Assembly: GCA_018267925.1 (NCBI GenBank)
Contig: JAFDXO010000182.1
Span: forward strand, 88,851-152,850
DNA: 64,000 nt
Reading direction: 5' to 3'
Origin: Bacteroidota bacterium
GTDB lineage: Bacteria; Bacteroidota; Bacteroidia; Chitinophagales; Chitinophagaceae
Shown: one piece after another, positions 42,425-51,828 of the stretch
How the letters are laid out: every line of letters begins with the position of its first letter
How positions within the stretch are numbered: position 1 is the stretch's first letter
Notes under the pieces: model-generated
Told to the model about the DNA's origin: nothing
Database searches by the model: none
The model's input: only the letters and a program-made list of their open reading frames with translations
Made by a program: the position numbers and the translations under genes

Positions 42425-45400
42425 TTATAGAATTGCTCTGATGCTCATTCTTCCTGTATGCACAACATTTCCTGTACCCGGCTTGCGCCCTTCATATTCC
42501 AGCGAAAGCTCAATTCCCTTGCCCACTCTTCGTTCCCAATTCATAAACCAAAGAAAATTGTTTCCGGGTTGCAAGGCATCTAACATGATAAAGGCAACAG
42601 GAGCGGACATTTGCCCGGAAAAAACTATACCCGAATATGTACCCCTTATTTGAATCACGCCTAAGTTAGGTTTGCTGAATCTAAGATCAAGGTTGCATGA
42701 TTGTATGGTAGCTTTTTCACCACCATATTGAGAGGCGTTATTTCTTTCTTCCCATTTTAGGCTTCCAGTCAGTCGAAAAACAGATTTGAGAATCCAGGTC
42801 AACGAAGGCTCGCCTGATAGTTGTCGTACATCGTAAGTCCGATTGTCTTGCAAAGCTGAACGATAGGAACGCAATCCATTTTTAGCCGTTAGGGTTGCAG
42901 TAAGTGGTCGAATAATGTTCCACCTAATTCTATATAAATGCTGAATGGAGCGGTTTCCTTCAACACCATAGATTAACAGTTGCTTTCCGCTGTTGCTGAT
43001 CAAATTATAGTCAATGCCCCAAACTGCACTACTCCGATTAAAATAGGCACTGCTACTTAGTGAGCTATTGGTCAATATGATGGTCGTATCATTTTGAGTA
43101 GGCAGTAAAGGATTATAGGCTCTTATTCCTTCAGCAGCTAATAATTTATTGCTTATTTGTAAGGATGTTTGAGATGAAAAACGAGAAATAATTTTTTGTA
43201 GGCTGCTCAGTTTTTTTCCCTGCCATAAATAGGAAGGCTCTAATGAAATCGTGCCATTAAAATTGACATAATTCACTTTTACATACTCATTGGTTGGCGT
43301 AAATACTTTGATATACTTTTTTTGATCGGGGTAAATAGCAATTTCAAATTCATTAGCTTGTTGAACACCATCGTGGTTATAGTCAACCCACATATACAAG
43401 CCTTGCCCGGCAGGCACTTCCACAAAAGTATAAGAGCGTTTTTGTTCTTGTCCCGAACCAAATTCATAAAGGCTGTTAGCAGACAATGCGTGCTGAAAAA
43501 AGTTTCCGGAATATTCTAACCTACCTAATAGTGTTTCTTCCGGCTTTATTGATGAAACATGTGAGGTGTCATCCAGCAACAAATGTCGGTAGGATCCCGT
43601 AAAATTAATTTGCTGATTGCGCCAATGATATAATCCAAATCTAAGATCCACATTATTACTATGGCTTTGTTGTTTCCACGTATGGACAACCGGAATTCGA
43701 TCTCGACGAGTAAAATAGGTTAGGCTCCATTTGTTTTTGCTTAAGTCTGCATTGCGAATAAAGCCTGAAATAACATCAAAAGAGAAGGCAGAAAACGTAA
43801 GGGTATCACTATTCATATCCCGAATGGCATTGTGTTGCAATTCATATTTTGCACCTACAATTGCCGAAAGTCTTTTAGGCAAAGTATAGGTCATAAAAGC
43901 ATTGGGGCGAAAAAATACAGATTGAAGGGAGGAGTCTCTATTTGTCATTAAATTTCCCGAAAAGCCTGCTGATATTGCCTTTCGCGTTAATTCATAAGCA
44001 ATAATATGCCTAAAGCCTTTGTAAAAAGAACCCTTTCCATAATAAGTAAAATCATACTGACCTCTTCCTAATTGACGATTTGACAGTTGTGCTCCGGCAT
44101 GAATTAAATGTTCATCTGGTTTATTGTTTGAGGAATAAGGAATATTCCAATCGCGGGCAAACTCAACATTTCGATAAGGAGCAATGGCTTGATAGCGATC
44201 TTGAATAAATTCATAAGACAAAGTATTTTGCATAACCCAAGCTTGTTTTCCATTACTATCAACTTTACCTAATTTTCGCTTTTCATTGTAAGAAATTTTA
44301 GTGGCACCACCCCAATGCGAGTTGTTGTCAATTTTTGAAAACAAATTCGGATCCACGTTACTTGCACTCACTTCAACATGAATGGTTTTCAAGCTATCTA
44401 TATCATATTTCCCATTCAATACAAATACTTGTTGCTTTTTGGGGGTAATTAGCAATTGTACAGGGGCATAACTTCCTTGGTGTACACCATTTACAGGTGC
44501 TACCCAAACATACACTCGTCCATTAGCATTGATTGGCGAAATAACATAATCACCTTTCCCCTGCCCTACAAAAGAAAAAGTCAAAGAATAAATGGCACTA
44601 TCCGGGCTCACAGAATAAACATAAACAGAGTCATAATGAGTGCCATTAACAAGCGAATCAATACGTTTATACAGAATTTTTTTTAGAGAAAAAGTATCGC
44701 GTACAATATTGGGGTACAAAGCATTTTGAATTGAATCTCCGATGGTAGATAAAAAATATTTTTGTTCCGTAGAAAGGCTTTGTAAATAGGGCTGATTTTT
44801 GGCATCTTGATTCGAATAGGCATTTACTCTAAGTGTCAACTTTTTTCCAACTTGCACTTCATCCCAAGCATAAATTAAGGAATTGAGATAATTGCGAGCT
44901 TGATATTCAAATTCAACCTGAATACGAGAATCTTTCGTAATCATTTTGCGAGGCATAAACTTGATTTCAGCCGTGTTATAATTGATAATATAATCTGCAT
45001 TCTCACCTCTTGACATGGGTACATCATCAACATACACCCGTTCTGTTCCGGCTAACACAATAAAAAACTGCTCGCTATTGTTGCCCGAAAGTTTATAGGG
45101 ACCTTGATTTCCTTCCAACCCCTGAAAAATATTTCTGGCAAACTGCCCTTTAGGCATAGAACCACTTAGCCCTAATTTGTTTTGCACGGACTTGTTTATT
45201 CTAAAACCGGTTTGGTAATAAATACCTTGTACTCGTTTGTAAAATTTTAAAAAATATCCCGGTGGACTTTCTAAATTATAGTCGCCTAATTGCAATAAAT
45301 GCTGCTTTTTAGAAAGGCGTATATACACTTGGTCAAACTCCTGAAGCCTTTGTGTATTGCCATCAGGTTGAACAGGGATTGTGTTATCGCTCAGGGCAGC

Positions 45401-45922
45401 TTCTAATTTTATGCTATCTAAAATGTATCCATTTGCTTGCAAATTAAACTGTGAGTTTAGCACTACATCTTGATTGTTTCCCATCGAAATGCTTCTTCCA
45501 TAGCTGCCGTTATATTCCAGTTCATTAAAGTTGCCGAAATTATTTGTGTTTCTATCTTCAAAACGATAAATCAGTGAGATAGAAGAAGATGAATCATATT
45601 TTCGGCTCTTGTGTTGATAAACTTGATCAAAACGAAGCGGCATAGTACGAAAATGAACTCTTACCGAATCCTGCTTAGGCTTATGTTTCCATACGAGTAA
45701 GCTATGTGCAGGCAACACCAAAAAATCACTATCATTTACTCCATCTATAAACACGGAAAAAGGAACTACGGAAAGAGAGTCCAATCGAACAGAATCTGCC
45801 GTAGTAATAGTTTTGACATGATAATTGGAGTCAAAATTTTGACAATAAACTATCGAAGCATTAAGCCCTATCAAGAGAATTAAAAACAACCGATACCTCA
45901 ATAATTGTATGTGATTCAACAC
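42425..45922 (-). CDS. Large outer-membrane protein with SprA-like N-region
   Basis: A 1165-residue protein with an N-terminal signal peptide (RLFLILLIGLNASIVYCQ) from a GTG start, the only upstream candidate. About residues 130-400 include IRLSKKQHLLQLGDYNLESPPGYFLKFYKRVQG and a segment KLSGNNSEQFFIVLAGTERVYVDDVPMSRGENADYIINYNTAEIKFMP, a pattern I associate with SprA and other T9SS or surface proteins of Bacteroidota. The second half has barrel-like strands with a short Ca-binding-like loop WVDYNHDGVQQANEFEIAIY. SprA is more than 2,000 residues, so this is not SprA. I infer an outer-membrane beta-barrel of unknown function. It is preceded by 359 nt holding a small open frame. Confidence 0.6.
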   Translation of the reverse strand: MLNHIQLLRYRLFLILLIGLNASIVYCQNFDSNYHVKTITTADSVRLDSLSVVPFSVFIDGVNDSDFLVLPAHSLLVWKHKPKQDSVRVHFRTMPLRFDQVYQHKSRKYDSSSSISLIYRFEDRNTNNFGNFNELEYNGSYGRSISMGNNQDVVLNSQFNLQANGYILDSIKLEAALSDNTIPVQPDGNTQRLQEFDQVYIRLSKKQHLLQLGDYNLESPPGYFLKFYKRVQGIYYQTGFRINKSVQNKLGLSGSMPKGQFARNIFQGLEGNQGPYKLSGNNSEQFFIVLAGTERVYVDDVPMSRGENADYIINYNTAEIKFMPRKMITKDSRIQVEFEYQARNYLNSLIYAWDEVQVGKKLTLRVNAYSNQDAKNQPYLQSLSTEQKYFLSTIGDSIQNALYPNIVRDTFSLKKILYKRIDSLVNGTHYDSVYVYSVSPDSAIYSLTFSFVGQGKGDYVISPINANGRVYVWVAPVNGVHQGSYAPVQLLITPKKQQVFVLNGKYDIDSLKTIHVEVSASNVDPNLFSKIDNNSHWGGATKISYNEKRKLGKVDSNGKQAWVMQNTLSYEFIQDRYQAIAPYRNVEFARDWNIPYSSNNKPDEHLIHAGAQLSNRQLGRGQYDFTYYGKGSFYKGFRHIIAYELTRKAISAGFSGNLMTNRDSSLQSVFFRPNAFMTYTLPKRLSAIVGAKYELQHNAIRDMNSDTLTFSAFSFDVISGFIRNADLSKNKWSLTYFTRRDRIPVVHTWKQQSHSNNVDLRFGLYHWRNQQINFTGSYRHLLLDDTSHVSSIKPEETLLGRLEYSGNFFQHALSANSLYEFGSGQEQKRSYTFVEVPAGQGLYMWVDYNHDGVQQANEFEIAIYPDQKKYIKVFTPTNEYVKVNYVNFNGTISLEPSYLWQGKKLSSLQKIISRFSSQTSLQISNKLLAAEGIRAYNPLLPTQNDTTIILTNSSLSSSAYFNRSSAVWGIDYNLISNSGKQLLIYGVEGNRSIQHLYRIRWNIIRPLTATLTAKNGLRSYRSALQDNRTYDVRQLSGEPSLTWILKSVFRLTGSLKWEERNNASQYGGEKATIQSCNLDLRFSKPNLGVIQIRGTYSGIVFSGQMSAPVAFIMLDALQPGNNFLWFMNWERRVGKGIELSLEYEGRKPGTGNVVHTGRMSIRAIL

Positions 45923-46026
45923 GCCGATAGCTCGAAAATTAGTTTTTATTAAACGTAATTGCCCCTCAAAATCGTTTACAAATTGAATTTAGCTGGAAAA
46001 AAAATTTTGAAGCATCCAAAGATTAC

Positions 46027-46203
46027 ATGCCTTTCTATCGTCTAATCATTCAAGGTGTGACATTCACGTCTATTCAATATTTCCAAGAAATGATAACAAT
46101 AGGCAATCTTAGTAAAACAAACTATGCTGAAGAGGCAGCCATAAAAATAGCTTTATATCTTAGTTCTTTGATCATGTTGATAGTAATGGTGGCATTATTT
46201 TAA
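46027..46203 (+). CDS. Possible small membrane protein (58 aa)
   Basis: An ATG at 46027 opens a 58-codon frame ending TAA at 46201. The last ~22 residues form a membrane helix (AIKIALYLSSLIMLIVMVALF). The first part is polar and has no signal peptide motif. It fills the gap between the giant outer-membrane gene and the sigma gene, and its stop is directly before the sigma gene's promoter. No family recognised. It might be a real small membrane protein or chance, as one expects such frames in A+T-rich DNA. Confidence 0.4.
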   Translation: MPFYRLIIQGVTFTSIQYFQEMITIGNLSKTNYAEEAAIKIALYLSSLIMLIVMVALF

Positions 46204-46211
46204 GCAACAGC

Positions 46212-46244
46212 TTTACATTTTACTTTCAAAGAGTAATAACTTTG
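46212..46244 (+). promoter_or_regulatory. Probable promoter of the second ECF sigma gene
   Basis: TTTA at 46212-46215, a 21 nt spacer and TAACTTTG at 46237-46244 give a full -7 match. The ATG is at 46282. Confidence 0.55.
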
Positions 46245-46281
46245 AGCAAATGGCGTTAAGCTGCATATAGATTGCCCAAAA

Positions 46282-46848
46282 ATGCCCCCATATTCTGAAC
46301 AAGAAATAATTCAAGGATGCCTGCGAGGCGATCGTGTGTATCAACAACATCTTTATGGATGTTACTTTGATTTATTTCTAAAAATTTGCGCTCGTTATGC
46401 AAAATGTATGGAGGATGCCGAACAATTACTAAATGACAGCTTCCTTAAAATATTTGCTTCAATTTCTCAATTTAATCATAATGGTTCTTTTGAGGGTTGG
46501 ATGAAACGAATCGTTGTTAATGTTTGTTTAGACTATTTAAAAAGCAGACAACTACGCGATAGAATGCAAACCAATTCAATAGGCGATGAACAGATTTTTA
46601 GTCAAAAAATGATCAGTGCCGAAGCTATTCAAAATTTACATTTTAAAGAACTTTTAAAGACTATTCAAACTCTTCCAACTATGTCAAAAACAGTATTTAA
46701 CTTGTATGTCTTTGAAGGCTTTAGCCACAAAAACATTGCTCAGATGCTGGATATTAGTGAAAGTACTTCGTCATGGCATTTGCATAATGCTCGACACTTG
46801 CTTCAAAAGAAATTGATTGCTACAATGCCTGAAAAAAAAGTTAAATGA
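46282..46848 (+). CDS. ECF-type RNA polymerase sigma factor, second copy
   Basis: A 188-residue sigma-70 family factor. Region 2 covers HLYGCYFDLFLKICARYAKCMEDAEQLLNDSFLKIFASISQFNHNGSFEGWMKRIVVNVCLDYLK. Region 4 covers LPTMSKTVFNLYVFEGFSHKNIAQMLDISESTSSWHLHNARHLLQKKLI. It is paralogous to the factor at 17490 (both have GSFEGW.(R)KIV and VFN.YV..GFSHK.I...L.IS) but clearly diverged. Its stop overlaps the start of the dual-membrane protein gene (ATGA), so the pair is translationally coupled. The promoter at 46212 supports the ATG at 46282. Confidence 0.92.
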   Translation: MPPYSEQEIIQGCLRGDRVYQQHLYGCYFDLFLKICARYAKCMEDAEQLLNDSFLKIFASISQFNHNGSFEGWMKRIVVNVCLDYLKSRQLRDRMQTNSIGDEQIFSQKMISAEAIQNLHFKELLKTIQTLPTMSKTVFNLYVFEGFSHKNIAQMLDISESTSSWHLHNARHLLQKKLIATMPEKKVK

Positions 46849-47942
46849 CACCAAGCGAATTTGACAAACTGATTAAATCCAAATTCGAGGAACATTCATT
46901 CGAATATTCTGCTGAGAAGTGGGATGTTTTGGCACAACAATTACCCAACAAAAAGAAATACATTCCTATTGGTTGGATAAAAACCGGAGGAATAGCAGCA
47001 GGGTTAATGTTATTCATAGGTGGAATAGCTTGGTTCTTTTCAAAAAATAAAATTCAAATAGTGCAGGTTGCTCAAAATCAAATTTCTACCCACGCTACCC
47101 CCTCAATAAAACCTCAGCAGGAAACACAATCAACTGTAATATACCCAAAACAGACTAAACAAATTGCTTCCTTAACCCAACAGAAAACTACAATAAAAGT
47201 TCAACAAATATCGAATCGAATTCAACAGAAAAATTTCAATTCGCCTACATCAACTGTTCAACCCAATTCCCAAACTGATCACGCTAAGGAAATATTACCG
47301 GAATCAAACCAACCTTCAAATGTTGATGTTGTTTATTTACCCAAACAAAGCCAGCTTTCAAAAGGATCTGCATCCGTTTCCAATTTCTCCAATCCTCCTA
47401 AATCCGATCAAAAGCAAAAAAGCACAACGATAAATTTAGCCGGAGGAATGAATTATGGAACCCTGAACACTGGTTTTTCAGCAGGTATAAATGCTCGTCA
47501 AAAATTGGGTGAACATTTTTTTGTAGAAAGCGACCTTGCATTTGTTAATAACCGCGCCGGACAAACATTTTCGCCCCAAGCACAACAAACTGCTGCTCTA
47601 AATAAAATGCCGATTGATTATCGTAATGCTAATCTGATGTATGTTCAAATTAATCCTGCCGTTGGATATCAGGTTTTCAAAAACATTTCTGTTGGATTGG
47701 GGGCTGATTTGCAACAAATGGTAAATGGAGAAAACACTTTAGTAAACGTTAATGATGAAATAAGAACTATACCTGCAACCGACTTAGGGCTAACCGGAAA
47801 AACAGAAGTCAGTATATCACCCAAATTTAAAGCAGGCTTACAATATCGTAGTGGAATCAACAATTTAATGAACAGTAGTACCGGCTATTTTGATCGTCGT
47901 TATTTTCAAGTGCAACTTAAATATGCAGTGTTTGGCAAATGA
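46845..47942 (+). CDS. Dual-membrane anti-sigma-like protein with C-terminal beta-barrel, second copy
   Basis: A 365-residue protein directly behind and overlapping the ECF sigma gene. Residues 1-46 are cytoplasmic (MTPSEFDKLIKSKFEEHSFEYSAEKWDVLAQQLP), then one membrane helix (IKTGGIAAGLMLFIGGIAWFF, 45-65). A Gln/Ser/Thr-rich linker runs to about 195. From there a beta-barrel-like domain follows (TINLAGGMNYGTLNTGFSAGINARQKLGEHFFVESDLAFV...YFQVQLKYAVFGK). The layout equals that of 15668-17476 with a shorter linker and a shorter barrel. It suits the dual membrane-spanning anti-sigma type (Dma). The cytoplasmic part would bind the sigma factor at 46282, and the barrel would sense the outer membrane. 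Inferred from architecture. Confidence 0.72.
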   Translation: MTPSEFDKLIKSKFEEHSFEYSAEKWDVLAQQLPNKKKYIPIGWIKTGGIAAGLMLFIGGIAWFFSKNKIQIVQVAQNQISTHATPSIKPQQETQSTVIYPKQTKQIASLTQQKTTIKVQQISNRIQQKNFNSPTSTVQPNSQTDHAKEILPESNQPSNVDVVYLPKQSQLSKGSASVSNFSNPPKSDQKQKSTTINLAGGMNYGTLNTGFSAGINARQKLGEHFFVESDLAFVNNRAGQTFSPQAQQTAALNKMPIDYRNANLMYVQINPAVGYQVFKNISVGLGADLQQMVNGENTLVNVNDEIRTIPATDLGLTGKTEVSISPKFKAGLQYRSGINNLMNSSTGYFDRRYFQVQLKYAVFGK

Positions 47943-47953
47943 ATAAGCATCTC

Positions 47954-49360
47954 TTAAACACCCAAACCAATCACTTCATGCTGTGCCGGAATGGCTATAT
48001 CTGTAAAGCCCTTTCTAATCAAGCGGTCTTTGAAGTTTAATTGTGTTTCATACTCTCCATGTACCAAAAATATTTTTCGTACTTGTTGCTTATCCTGACA
48101 AGCAAGCCATTGACTTAAATCTTCATAATCACCATGTGCACTTAATGACTCCAAAGCATCTATTTCTGCATTTACATCAAACAATTCGCCGTAAATACGC
48201 ACTTGCCTTGCCCCACTTCTAATTCTTCCACCTAAAGAATGTGGCTCGCAATAGCCTGAGAATAAAATGGTATTTCGTGCATTACTTATGGCGTGTTTGA
48301 TATGGTGTTTCACCCTTCCGGCTTCTGCCATACCCGATGCCGAAATGATGACACACGGTTCGGGCGTAGTGTTCAATGAAATAGATTGCTCAGCAGATTT
48401 TATTGTTTTCAGCCCTTTAAAATCAAACACATCTTCATCTGCTTCTAATTGTTTTCGCACATGCTTATTAAAGCATTGAGGAAACTGTTTGGTGATTTCG
48501 GTGATTTGTAAAGACAAAGGACTATCAACATAATAGTGTACTGGAGGCAATCTATTTTCTAATTCAAACCGATTTAGAATATACAGAAGCTCTTGTGTAC
48601 GCCCAAGGCTAAATGCTGGAATAATAAGCTTGCCTTTTTTCTCGATACAGGTATGCTGAATTTGATGCAAAATTTTATCATAAGCTACCGTGGTCAAATG
48701 ATGAAGCCTATCTCCGTAAGTAGATTCCATTATGATGAAATCTGCTTGTGGAAAAACTTCGGGTGAACTTAATATAGTGTCGCCATAGCGACCTACATCA
48801 CCGCTAAAACAAAGTCGAACAATTTTTCCATCTTCTTCTAAGGTTAGATTGACAACCGCACTACCTAAAATATGCCCTGCATCTGTATATCGTAGATTGA
48901 TTCCCTTTTCTATCTCATAATCTACATTGTAGTCAATAGGAATCAGCATAGGAAACACTTCCATAGCATCGGCTTCTGTATATAGCGGTCCTTGAGAAGG
49001 ATTAGATTCGGTAGCAACATGTCGAGAATGATAACGAACATCGTCTTGTTGAATCTTAGCACTATCTAACAACAATACTCGAATTAACGGTTCACTGGCA
49101 ACAGTACAAAATATCTTTCCATGATAGCCATCTTTTACTAATTTGGGTAACAGACCTATGTGATCTACATGGGCATGAGAGATGATGACATGTGTAAGCT
49201 CAGAAGGTTCAAAACCCCATTCACTATTTAGCCTTAATGTATCCTTTCCCATGCCTTGAAACATGCCACAGTCAAGCAATAACTTCTTTTCTGCACCTAT
49301 GTGAACAATATGCTTTGAGCCGGTAACTGTGCGAGCTGCACCGTGGAATGAAAGTTTCAT
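47954..49360 (-). CDS. Metallo-beta-lactamase/beta-CASP family hydrolase
   Basis: A 468-residue cytoplasmic protein of the MBL-fold RNA-processing type. The metal site HAHVDHIG is visible near residue 60, with DAGHILGSA and SGDVGRYG further on. The beta-CASP domain follows with STYGDRLH, PAFSLGRTQELLYIL, SGMAEAGRVKHH and the late SLSAHGDYEDL and HGE. The domain order and length resemble CPSF73-like bacterial exonucleases/hydrolases. It is convergent with the barrel protein gene at 46845 (12 nt gap). Function in RNA turnover is inferred from the family; its substrate is unknown. Confidence 0.92.
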   Translation of the reverse strand: MKLSFHGAARTVTGSKHIVHIGAEKKLLLDCGMFQGMGKDTLRLNSEWGFEPSELTHVIISHAHVDHIGLLPKLVKDGYHGKIFCTVASEPLIRVLLLDSAKIQQDDVRYHSRHVATESNPSQGPLYTEADAMEVFPMLIPIDYNVDYEIEKGINLRYTDAGHILGSAVVNLTLEEDGKIVRLCFSGDVGRYGDTILSSPEVFPQADFIIMESTYGDRLHHLTTVAYDKILHQIQHTCIEKKGKLIIPAFSLGRTQELLYILNRFELENRLPPVHYYVDSPLSLQITEITKQFPQCFNKHVRKQLEADEDVFDFKGLKTIKSAEQSISLNTTPEPCVIISASGMAEAGRVKHHIKHAISNARNTILFSGYCEPHSLGGRIRSGARQVRIYGELFDVNAEIDALESLSAHGDYEDLSQWLACQDKQQVRKIFLVHGEYETQLNFKDRLIRKGFTDIAIPAQHEVIGLGV

Positions 49361-49422
49361 CTAAAAATATTTTTTCGTCTTAGTTGAATGGAAATTATTT
49401 ATTCTTACTTAACTCCACTAAG

Positions 49423-51204
49423 TTACTTCATTTGCATGTCAAATGGAAGAGCCATTTGCACTTTTCCGTTTAGGTTTTTCAAGTTTTTAATTTGCTTTAA
49501 CCAAGGATAATCAGCCGAAATTTCGTTTTCAATGACAGACTTAAAAGCTGCTGTGGCACTTGCATTCGTCATTTTAAATCTACGCATCATGCTTTCAAAT
49601 TTATCCAAAGGTTGCGGATATGTAGAAACCTGATACTCTTTTAGTCCAGCCTTTTTCGCTGCACTGAGTATAGCTCTGTCAATCCCACCCAAACCGTCAA
49701 TCAAGCCAATTCGTAGCGCATCAACACCCGTCCATACCCGTCCTTGTGCAATACTGTCAACTACGGTATCAGATAATTTTCTTCCACTTACAACACGATG
49801 TTTAAACACCGAATAAATAGTGTCCACGAATGTCTGCATTCGAGTTGCTTCTTCAGGAGTGAACGTGCGTGTCGCCGTTGGAAAATCGGCATAAGGTGCA
49901 TTTTTCACTTCGTCAAAGGTTACTCCTAACTTGTTTTTCAAAAGTTTCTCGGCACTAAACATCATGCTGAACACACCAATGCTGCCGGTGATGGTTGTAG
50001 GCATGGCAAAAATACTATCAGCCTGACAAGAAATATAATATCCGCCGGATGCTGCCAAATCTCCCATAGACACAATCAAAGGCTTCTTTTGTTTTAATAA
50101 ATTTAATTCCCTCAAAATCACGTCAGAAGCTAAGGCACTTCCTCCGGGTGAATTAACCCGTAAAACAACGGCTTTCACCTTTTCATTTTTAGCAATTTTT
50201 CTAATTTGCTCAATCATATCTTCCGATGCAATCTGAGGATCATCGTTCGTTTTTCCATCAGTAATATTGCCTTCAGCAAACAATACGGCTATGCGCTGAT
50301 CATTTGTTTTTCGTGCTTTTCTGGCTGTAACAGAATAGTCTTCAATAGAAATGAAATCAATTTTTTCGTCTGCCTTTTTATTCAATTTTTTTCTCATGGT
50401 TGCTTCTACTTCATCAATGTAAGCAAGCCTATCTGCTAATTTTGCTTTAACGGCATCTTCCGGAAACTGTATCCGGCCTGATTTTGCCCAGCTATCCACT
50501 TCTGTTGCATTTACAGAAGCATGTTTGGCTACCGCATTTGTCAATTCATTCCAAATACCATTTTGTAAGGCGGTAATTTGTTCACGATTAGGCTCGCTCA
50601 TTTTATCTGCCCGAAAAGGTTCTGTCGCACTTTTAAATTTACCGGCATAAAAAATCTCCGGTTGGATTTCTAACTTTTCAAGAGTTCCCTTAAAAAAAGC
50701 CAACTGAGTTGCCATGCCTTTAAACTCTGTAAAGCCTACAGGGTTTATGAAAATGCTATCTGCCGTGCTTGCCAAGAAATAAGATTTTTGTGGCACCATT
50801 TCACCATAGGCATAAATAAATTTGCCTGACGATTTGAAGTCCAATAGTGATTGTCGAAGTTGTTGCAAGGTTGCCCACCCATTAGGGCTTTCAGACAGCT
50901 TGATATAGATGCCCTTAATATTTTTGTCGCTTTTGGCATTTTCAAGAGCCATAGACAGATCATACAACCCGGGAGTTGACGCTGCACCGCCTATAAATGC
51001 AGCCATAGGATTCACTTCACCATTTTCGTGTATGGCATTGCCCATATCCAAAACCAATACGGAATTGGCATTAGCTTCCTTTGCTTCCTCTTCTGCGTTT
51101 TTAGCAAGTCCGGCAACTAATCCAATAGTAAGCCCGAATACAATAATGCCCATTACAATTAGTGCAAGAAAGGAGGCAAAAAACATTTTAAAAAACTGCT
51201 TCAT
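49423..51204 (-). CDS. sppA: Signal peptide peptidase SppA (67K type)
   Basis: A 593-residue membrane-anchored serine protease that degrades leftover signal peptides. An N-terminal anchor helix (MFFASFLALIVMGIIVFGLTIGLVAGL) is followed by two tandem S49 domains, giving the long form seen in E. coli. The nucleophile motif is TITGSIGVFSMMF in the second domain. The Lys general base lies in the first domain region around PQKSYFLAS. The VRVNSPGGSALASDVI segment precedes the Ser. It is divergent from folK by 117 nt, and the neighbourhood sppA-folK-dnk is familiar to me in Bacteroidota. Confidence 0.95.
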   Translation of the reverse strand: MKQFFKMFFASFLALIVMGIIVFGLTIGLVAGLAKNAEEEAKEANANSVLVLDMGNAIHENGEVNPMAAFIGGAASTPGLYDLSMALENAKSDKNIKGIYIKLSESPNGWATLQQLRQSLLDFKSSGKFIYAYGEMVPQKSYFLASTADSIFINPVGFTEFKGMATQLAFFKGTLEKLEIQPEIFYAGKFKSATEPFRADKMSEPNREQITALQNGIWNELTNAVAKHASVNATEVDSWAKSGRIQFPEDAVKAKLADRLAYIDEVEATMRKKLNKKADEKIDFISIEDYSVTARKARKTNDQRIAVLFAEGNITDGKTNDDPQIASEDMIEQIRKIAKNEKVKAVVLRVNSPGGSALASDVILRELNLLKQKKPLIVSMGDLAASGGYYISCQADSIFAMPTTITGSIGVFSMMFSAEKLLKNKLGVTFDEVKNAPYADFPTATRTFTPEEATRMQTFVDTIYSVFKHRVVSGRKLSDTVVDSIAQGRVWTGVDALRIGLIDGLGGIDRAILSAAKKAGLKEYQVSTYPQPLDKFESMMRRFKMTNASATAAFKSVIENEISADYPWLKQIKNLKNLNGKVQMALPFDMQMK

Positions 51205-51285
51205 AAGTCAAAAACACGTGCTTATTTAAACGTGGGTAAGCAAAAATAATGAACACTTTCAGCAAACGGAATTTCTTGCCTGCTA

Positions 51286-51317
51286 TTTGTTTGATGCAAG
51301 AAGCCGTTTTAGTTTCG
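51286..51317 (+). promoter_or_regulatory. Promoter of folK
   Basis: TTTG at 51286-51289, a 20 nt spacer and TAGTTTCG at 51310-51317. The -7 box ends only 4 nt before the ATG, so the message would start at or near the start codon. Confidence 0.5.
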
Positions 51318-51321
51318 CGGC

Positions 51322-51828
51322 ATGAACCACGTGTATTTGCTTTTGGGTAGCAATGAAGGAAATCGTGTTCAATGGCTACAAAGTGCTTTAGATGGGCTAC
51401 ATCGCTTTGCTACTCTTGAAAAACAATCAGCTGTATATGAAACAGCAGCTTGGGGGCTTGAAAGCCAACCCGATTTTCTTAACATGGTTATTGAGATAAA
51501 GACCTCTCTTTCTGCACCAGAATTATTGGTAGAAATTCAACAATTGGAAACTGAATTAGAACGACAGCGAACAATAGTTTGGGGACCACGCACACTTGAT
51601 ATAGACATCCTTTTCTTCAACGATGAAGTCATTCAAACAGACCATCTGATTGTACCGCATCCCGGTATTCCGGTAAGGAGATTCACCTTAGAGCCTTTAT
51701 GTGAAATCGCCCCTCATTTTCTTCATCCTTCCTATGGAAAAACGGTGCAACAATTGCTTGATTATTGCACCGACCATTTGGAAACAAAAAGATTAGGAAT
51801 GATTAATGCTATTGTTTCAACAAGATAG
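51322..51828 (+). CDS. folK: 6-hydroxymethyl-7,8-dihydropterin pyrophosphokinase (HPPK)
   Basis: The enzyme adds pyrophosphate to the pterin alcohol for folate synthesis. The protein is 168 residues with HPPK signatures: VYLLLGSNEGNR (ATP/pterin-binding), QPDFLNMVIEIKT, WGPRTLDIDILFFND with the Mg-binding DIDI, and VPHPGIPVRRFTLEPLCEIAPH. It is cytoplasmic. It is separated from its usual neighbour, the deoxynucleoside kinase, by a gene for a T9SS protein on the opposite strand, with which its end overlaps by 20 nt. No other folate gene is adjacent (pabB is at 554). Confidence 0.95.
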   Translation: MNHVYLLLGSNEGNRVQWLQSALDGLHRFATLEKQSAVYETAAWGLESQPDFLNMVIEIKTSLSAPELLVEIQQLETELERQRTIVWGPRTLDIDILFFNDEVIQTDHLIVPHPGIPVRRFTLEPLCEIAPHFLHPSYGKTVQQLLDYCTDHLETKRLGMINAIVSTR

